A DNA stretch of 64,000 bases. Source: Auanema rhodensis (taxonomy: Eukaryota > Nematoda > Chromadorea > Rhabditida > Rhabditidae). The notes under the pieces were generated by a model. It was not told where the DNA came from, ran no database searches, and saw only the letters and a list, made by a program, of their open reading frames with translations. Shown here one piece after another: positions 58,073 to 64,000 of this stretch (its first letter is position 1; each line of letters starts with the position of its first letter). Location: positions 16,243,501-16,307,500 of the forward strand of contig OZ059895.1 in the NCBI GenBank assembly GCA_964057225.1. The letters run 5' to 3'. The translations under genes and the position numbers were made by a program.

Positions 58073-59305
58073 TCAGCCGGGTCCAGCACGCTTTTTCCAT
58101 TTCATCTTTCTTAGCATTTTCCGCTTTTGCTCAGCACTAACTTTGCCACGTACAAATGCTTTCTTTCGCATATTAATCCGAACAAAGTTATCATCAGTCT
58201 TCTTCCTCATTCCTGGCTTTCTATATCTGAAAGATATTCTAATTTCATAGAAATAACTTAATATATTTCATACTTTGCTTTGGCCACTGCTTCTGGCACT
58301 TCTTCATCCTGGAAAGGATCTGTTATTTCCTCTGGTTGCTTTTTCTCCGGTGTTGGCATCAACATTTGGTCAACATTCTAGAAAACAAATTCCATATGTT
58401 AGCAACTTTATTTCTTACTTTAATTATAATTTCTCGTTGAATAGGTTTACGTGGTGATTTCAAACTTCGACCCGGACTTCTAGGTGGCGTTTTTGTCGCC
58501 GACTTAGACGTCACAAGAGATGATAACGGAGAAGCAGCCCCTTAATGTTTTCAAAATTAAAGAAAATTTTTACGATAATTTCAAACCTTTTTCTGGAGTG
58601 TCGAACAATGATCGAAATGGTGAAGCAGTATTATGCTGAAATTTATATTATTTTTTTTGTTCCACTGAATATGAAAAATTTACTGTTAGTAATCTCTTTA
58701 ATGGTGATCTTGGAGGCTGTATACGAGATGGTGACTTATGTGACGGAATTGTTCTAATTGATTTAAGTGGTGAGAAAGAAACCTAAAAGTAATTTTAAAT
58801 ATAAAATATTTAAAAATATAATCTTACATTCTTCAATGGAGACGGTATTGATACTGTTTTGTTAGTGAGTAATGTTGGTTGTTTTAGTATTGGATGAATC
58901 ATTGGTAAAGAAGGAATCTGAATATGGTTCATTCATTTTAAGTTTTAAGTTAAGACAAACATTCTCTTCAATTTCTAAAGGTTTCGGAACTCTTTTAACA
59001 GGACGTTTTACAGGGCTCCATTCTTCGGGAGCTCTTCGTTTGATGCTTACGCCAATCCTGATTAATTTCCATTTTTCATATTTTCTTAAAATATAACTTA
59101 CGGTTTCTTAGAAACTTGTTTTACTTTCTTTGTGGGAGATTTCGGACAACTTGCATAATATTCGTCTAAATGGTATCTGTTTAAAACTTAATTAATAGGT
59201 TATCTTACTTTTAACTGTATCAGGTGCAAACCCAAAATCTTTTTTCGTTGGAGTTTTTCCATGAACTTCTTTAAATGCTGCACTCCATGATGTTACAGCT
59301 GACAT
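58073..59305 (-). CDS. sld-2: SLD-2-like DNA replication initiation factor (RECQL4 N-terminus homologue)
   Basis: The ATG at 59305 opens MSAVTSWSAAFKEVHGKTPT, KKDF and, after splicing out 59212-about 59168, VKNEYYASCPKSPTKK. The W-x3-F-x4-G-x2-P...D...Y pattern is the Sld2/DRC1 N-terminal helix motif shared with RECQL4. The middle is basic and Ser/Thr-Pro-rich (KRRAPEEWSPVKRP, several SP/TP sites), fitting CDK regulation. The last exon (about 58230-58073) encodes YRKPGMRKKTDDNFVRINMRKKAFVRGK and MLRKMKWKKRAGPG, matching the conserved NFVRLNMKxKxFVRG block just before the helicase in RECQL4. There is no helicase domain, as in yeast and C. elegans SLD-2. When CDK-phosphorylated, Sld2 binds the BRCT protein Dpb11/MUS-101 to load the CMG helicase. 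Middle exon limits are less certain than both ends. Confidence 0.82.
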
Positions 59306-60880
59306 ACTTCATATACAATAAAAATTAAATTCTTTATTTAACATATAAGCTAAAAAAGATAATATTTATTTAAGAAATTTTCAAATACATTATTTTGGCG
59401 CCTTTCGTTTAGGGCGCAGTTCATGCATGAAAGTCAAATCTTGATTGGTATGATTACTTGAAGATTAATTGAACTAAGTGCTAATATTCTCTATATTGTG
59501 TTTATTCTGAAATTTGTTTAATTACAAGTTTAATGTTATAACTTGAGTAATTTACCATTAAGTCAATTCCAAACAATTATTTTTTTACGAATTTTTTGCC
59601 GAATTTCGGGAATGCTTATGAAAATCCATAATTTTTGAAGAAAATTAGCATTTGTTTGGTCTTTTTCATAAAATATAGGTTGATTTATTCAATTTTTCTA
59701 AACGATTTATACAGCTTATTCCCAGCAAGTGTTATGTTCTTCAGATTATTTATAGGTTGTGCTTTTGATAAGCTAAAAGATGTTATAAAATAGAAATTCG
59801 CTTCATAAGGACTAATGCAAGAAGTATTTCCTTGTTGTGTTCTTACAATTCAAATAATCTATACACATCATGTTCAGAACATCTACGAAGATCTGGTTAG
59901 CTATGCTATTTCTTGAAATATTACCAAACTGAGTGATTGATTTTTGAATTGATCGTTTTTCTAATTTCATTTTGGTTTTTCGAAAAAAAAAAACAGAAAA
60001 CCTATTGGCATGATATACATAGATTCGTTCACTCAGATGTAGTTTCTGCAACAACTGTGCCAATTGCTTAGCCTTATATGTATGAATGTGTGTATGTATG
60101 TATGTATGGCTCAGAGAATGTTCGAATTCATTGAACAAAGTTGAAAAAAAAAGTTTTTTTTGCAAAGTTTGTCAGAAATAAAATTAGAGAACAACTAGAG
60201 ATGTGCTGCATGAAGTATATGTATGTATGTATGTATGTGTGTGTGTGTGTGTATGTGTGGTTATATGTGAACGAGAAGACATTTATATTGTATTCTATTG
60301 ATTATTGATCACTCAGCTGTTGAGTTCAGTAACCGTATGAGAGGAAAACCGATCATAACTGAATTATCTGGCTGTTTACTGTCAACTGATCTGCAGTTTT
60401 GCATGGTATCATCTATAGAAATTATCAGAAAATTGATAGTTTTTAGTCTTGAATCATTGATATATCATTTCACCTGACAAGCTATTGCATTGTTGTTTTT
60501 AAGCTTCTGTGCTTCACTTAACTCTTATTCTTTCAATCACTATGTATCATGTACTTTCTATTCTATTTTTCTTTTAAATGGAAACTGTTGGAAATCTCCT
60601 ATACACCAGCTAACTAGTTGATCATTTCAAATACATAGATAAATTCTTTCTTTTTCCATTTTTATTTCATTTTATTTATTTTTTTATATTTGAAATATTT
60701 GATGAATCCTCTCACTTTTCCCCCTAGCTTTGTGGCAAAAGTTAATCTTGTACTTTTTCTCCGTACATCAGACAGGTCAGACGGGGATATGTTTAGAGAT
60801 GTATACTATATAGATATGAGATATTTTAGTGAAAAATGAAGAAAAAGTGTGAGTTTATTCAGGTATTCTCTCTCTCTCTA

Positions 60881-60923
<43 letters not shown>

Positions 60924-61132
60924 AGAAAGTGTCCAAAACAAATTTTGCAACCAGAGAAAATTAACAATCAAATAAAAATAAAAAAGAAAAGGATTGGTAG
61001 AGATATGAGAGAGGGGCGGGAGTGAGAGATAGAACGAATGGTATTGACGTTAACAATATGAATTTGGCTCGGGGACACGAGACAACTCATCTTATCATCA
61101 TGAAACTGCATGCTTTGAATATATTGATAATG

Positions 61133-61184
<52 letters not shown>

Positions 61185-61423
61185 TTTTCTTTGTATTCCA
61201 GTATCGTGTTTCTAATCATTTAATATATAATGTACTAGGCATGAAGATATATTCATTTATGAAAATTATCATTAACTAATAGATTATATGATTTTAATTA
61301 AATTTATATTTTATCGCTTATTTTATTTCTATGTTTGCAATCACATAAAAATATAAATATTATATTTGAAACGGGAAAAAATTTGAATTGAAATGGCATG
61401 ATGTTAAAGGAATTTTGATATGC

Positions 61424-61509
61424 AACCGCTCTCCTTACATTCTCAAATTCTAAAATAACACAAATTGCGTCATTACGTGTATATTCAAATTACCATACGT
61501 GACGTGAAA
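61424..61509 (+). repeat. Dispersed AACCGCTC...ACGTGAAA element, copy
   Basis: Begins AACCGCTC, then ACATTCTCAAATTC, TTGCGTCATTACGTG, TATTCAAATTACCA and ends TACGTGACGTGAAA. It is 86 bp and collinear with the copy at 39225-39304. Confidence 0.55.
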
Positions 61510-62155
61510 TATATTATTTTTTATTTTGATTAAAATAAAAAATAAAAATAAATATATATATATATATATATATGAATATAATTTCTATATATGTTGTGGA
61601 ACAGTATCATCACACAAACACACACATAACCCTCAGATATAGACAGATACAGATGAATGTTCTCAGGCTATGCTACATACATATCTATGTGTATCTCTCA
61701 TTCTTTTTAACAATTAATAAAATTGAAATAACTAATAATAATCCTATTTACTATTATTATTATTATTATTATTTATTAATTGTAATAATAGTTATTGTAG
61801 TGATAGACCTATGAAATTTACTTTCCTTGCTTCTAAGCATGAAATGAGCTGCTGATGACAATGACAAGTTTGGATGAATAGAACATGGCTAAGATTTTGA
61901 AAAAAATAACTTTTTTTTTTCTCTCTCTACATATATATATATATATATATATATATAGATTATGTATATATTAGTTATATAAAATATATAAAGAATATGC
62001 TTAATGAAGGAAGTGATGATCATGCTTCAAACATGTTTTGATGTCTTTAACACATGTATCTGTGAAATATGAAATATATAGCCTTTGATAAGCATCTGAT
62101 TGCAAGCCATTTTTCCAGTAAAGCAAAGATTGTATTATCATATTCTCTCTCTTTA

Positions 62156-62206
<51 letters not shown>

Positions 62207-62483
62207 TTCTCTCTCTCTATGCATATATATCCCAATTTGTGATTTATTAAATTCAAACATATTACATCATAATCATATATCATCATCTAAACATCATCTA
62301 CATATCATGTAGCATTAGCTTTAACGCATTATCATGAAAATGTTTTTTTAATATTCTGGTCAAGTGTTTTATTATTTTTTATTTTTTCTATTTAAAAGAC
62401 AAGTATATACATATACATATATATAATATATATAGAAAACGCTTGAGCATAGCATAGCTAGCCAGTTGGCTAGCCAGAAAGAT

Positions 62484-62484
<1 letters not shown>

Positions 62485-62541
<57 letters not shown>

Positions 62542-62545
62542 AGAG
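62485..62545. repeat. (GA)n microsatellite ending in G-run
   Basis: About 25 GA units followed by eight Gs, then GAGAGAAAG. Confidence 0.93.
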
Positions 62546-63253
62546 AAAGATGAGAATCATATGGCTAGTTATATACGTGTGTGTGTGTGTGTATGTGTGT
62601 GTGTGCTACATCCATTCATGTACTTGCTCATTCAAATGCGATTAAAGAACATTTTTTATATATTTCCAATGGATTTTCTAATAATCTTTGAGTATTATTT
62701 TGAATTAATTACTAGTTTCTTCATATACAACATATCATTATTTCTCTATTCTCACCTTCAACAACTTTTCTTCGTTTTTTTAATAATTCATTGTCCTTTG
62801 TTCGAGAAATATTTAAGGCTAAACTAATGACTTTTTTTCCATCAGAACTGAGACCAAATATCTTTTTCTCACTTTCTCTTCTATATAAATGTATGTCTCG
62901 CATTCCTTTACTTCATCTTTTCTTTCTACAATTCTCTTCATTTTAGACTTCTCTCTCTCTTTCTCTCTCTCTCTCTTTCTCTCTTTATTTTTTTTTGATT
63001 CCAACTCAATCTTGCCTTCTTTAGATATTTTTTCCCATAATTCATTTGGTAATAAGTCATTCGCATTTTTGGCTTATTTTGGTCAAAATAGAAGTTTTGA
63101 GTTGTTGTTTTGTGACATTTGTCTCTGTCCTCTTATAGTTTGCTCACAATTCGGTAGATCATATAGGTTTGAACGTTATGAGCCTAAACAGAGAAAAATG
63201 AAGTGAAAGAGCCAGAGAGAGAGAGAGAGAGAAAAAAAAATAGTCACAGAGAG

Positions 63254-63300
<47 letters not shown>

Positions 63301-63498
63301 CAGATATATGAAGTGATTCTTGAGTTAGTGCTGTTGAGTGCAATGCTTTATTATTATTACTTGTAATAATAATATACAATATTTATGGTTTTTGAATTGA
63401 TTTTTATTATTTTTACATTAATATATATTTTATTTGAAATAAGCAATAATCACGTGTATATTCAATACAAGAGAGAGAGAGAGAGGGGGGGGGGAGAG

Positions 63499-63530
<32 letters not shown>

Positions 63531-63839
63531 TAAGAAGAGATGTAGAAGGAAAAATGAGAATGTTTGTGATGATGGGTGGGGGAACTAGCTGATAGGATAG
63601 GAGGAATTGTTGAAATCATTTTGTCGAAAAAGGTGAAACAAAATTCGGAGATTTGCCACGTTGTTGCTGGTTATGATTGGCTGACGATCCCAAATAACCA
63701 CTCATAATCTAGTTTGTCATGAAAAAAATGTTGAAAGCTTATTGACTTTTGCATTGGATCATGATAAATCGGGAAATTTAGTATTATTTTGAATTCTGTA
63801 AGAATTGACCAGAGTTGAGAAATGCAGAGAAATATATGA

Positions 63840-63843
<4 letters not shown>

Positions 63844-63899
<56 letters not shown>

Positions 63900-63900
63900 G
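63844..63900. repeat. (GA)n microsatellite
   Basis: About 25 perfect AG units ending AGAGGAGAGGG near the window's right edge. Confidence 0.93.
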
Positions 63901-64000
63901 GAATGGTGTGGATAGACTACGATTTCATTCTGCGACAAAAAACAGTTTCAAGGAAGTGTTTTGAAAAAAGATCAAAAGGATATGAAGAGAAATGGATAAA

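Larger units (their letters stand above)
59306..64000. other. Terminal intergenic region, no gene recognised
   Basis: About 4.7 kb dominated by AT-rich sequence and simple repeats: GTAT tetranucleotide runs (about 60080-60110 and 60220-60245), (CT)n at about 60868-60919 and 61133-61179, AT runs (61550-61575, 61930-61960), (CT)n at 62161-62218, (GA)n at 62485-62534, GT runs at 62577-62607, (GA)n at 63217-63300, 63470-63530 and 63844-63895. One full copy of the dispersed element sits at 61424-61509. All open frames are translations of repeats or lack splice context. Confidence 0.55.

Noticed and set aside
1-64000. CRISPR arrays, bacterial operons or phage genes
   Set aside because: The dense spliceosomal introns and gene families are nematode; no regularly spaced direct repeats with unique spacers are present.

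Overview
The window is eukaryotic, AT-rich and gene-dense in its left half. Genes are split by many short introns (about 42-60 nt) with GT donors and (T)TTCAG-type acceptors, and a similar acceptor lies just before many start codons, as expected for spliced-leader trans-splicing. The gene families (an SRT-like chemoreceptor, two innexins, bre-4-like, PHM, SLD-2, TXL-1 next to COG1) indicate a nematode. The species cannot be named from sequence alone. All gene models below were assembled by reading splice sites by eye.

Layout. 0.7-2.4 kb (+): small unrecognised five-exon gene. 4.3-8.1 kb (-): SDR16C/DHS-3-like lipid-droplet dehydrogenase whose 2.45 kb intron contains a complete opposite-strand CCCH zinc-finger gene. 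9.2-17.3 kb (-): COG complex subunit 1, whose 4.9 kb intron contains a complete opposite-strand gene derived from a Merlin transposase. 17.5-18.8 kb (-): TXNL1-like thioredoxin/PITH protein just upstream of COG1, probably in the same operon (the order txl-1, cogc-1 is also that of C. elegans as I recall it). 19.4-22.0 kb (+): WDTC1/adipose-like WD40-TPR protein. 22.5-24.5 kb (-): beta-1,4-galactosyltransferase-like BRE-4. 24.8-25.9 and 26.1-27.4 kb (+): CCDC124 and a UBL7-like ubiquilin-type protein, 201 nt apart. 27.6-29.9 kb (-): peptidylglycine alpha-hydroxylating monooxygenase (PHM).

From 30 kb the sequence becomes sparse and repeat-rich: an SRT-like chemoreceptor (33.2-34.9 kb), a decayed Tc1-like transposase fragment (36.9-37.3 kb), a secreted-protein gene with an in-frame stop (37.4-37.9 kb), a broken Polinton/Maverick packaging-ATPase copy (38.0-38.5 kb) that runs directly into a tRNA-Ser(GCT). 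Two tandem innexin genes follow (40.7-43.9 and 45.8-55.6 kb), the second stretched by introns up to 4.6 kb full of GA/CT microsatellites. An SLD-2/RECQL4-N-terminus-like replication factor lies at 58.1-59.3 kb (-), and the last 4.7 kb has no recognisable gene.

The less expected signals are: the Merlin-derived host gene with a lost catalytic residue; two independent cases of a complete antisense gene inside an intron; a dispersed 60-90 bp noncoding element whose copies share AACCGCTC at one end and usually ACGTGAAA or a close variant at the other; and a recurrent TTAACTATA/TATAGTTAA palindrome around the innexin cluster.
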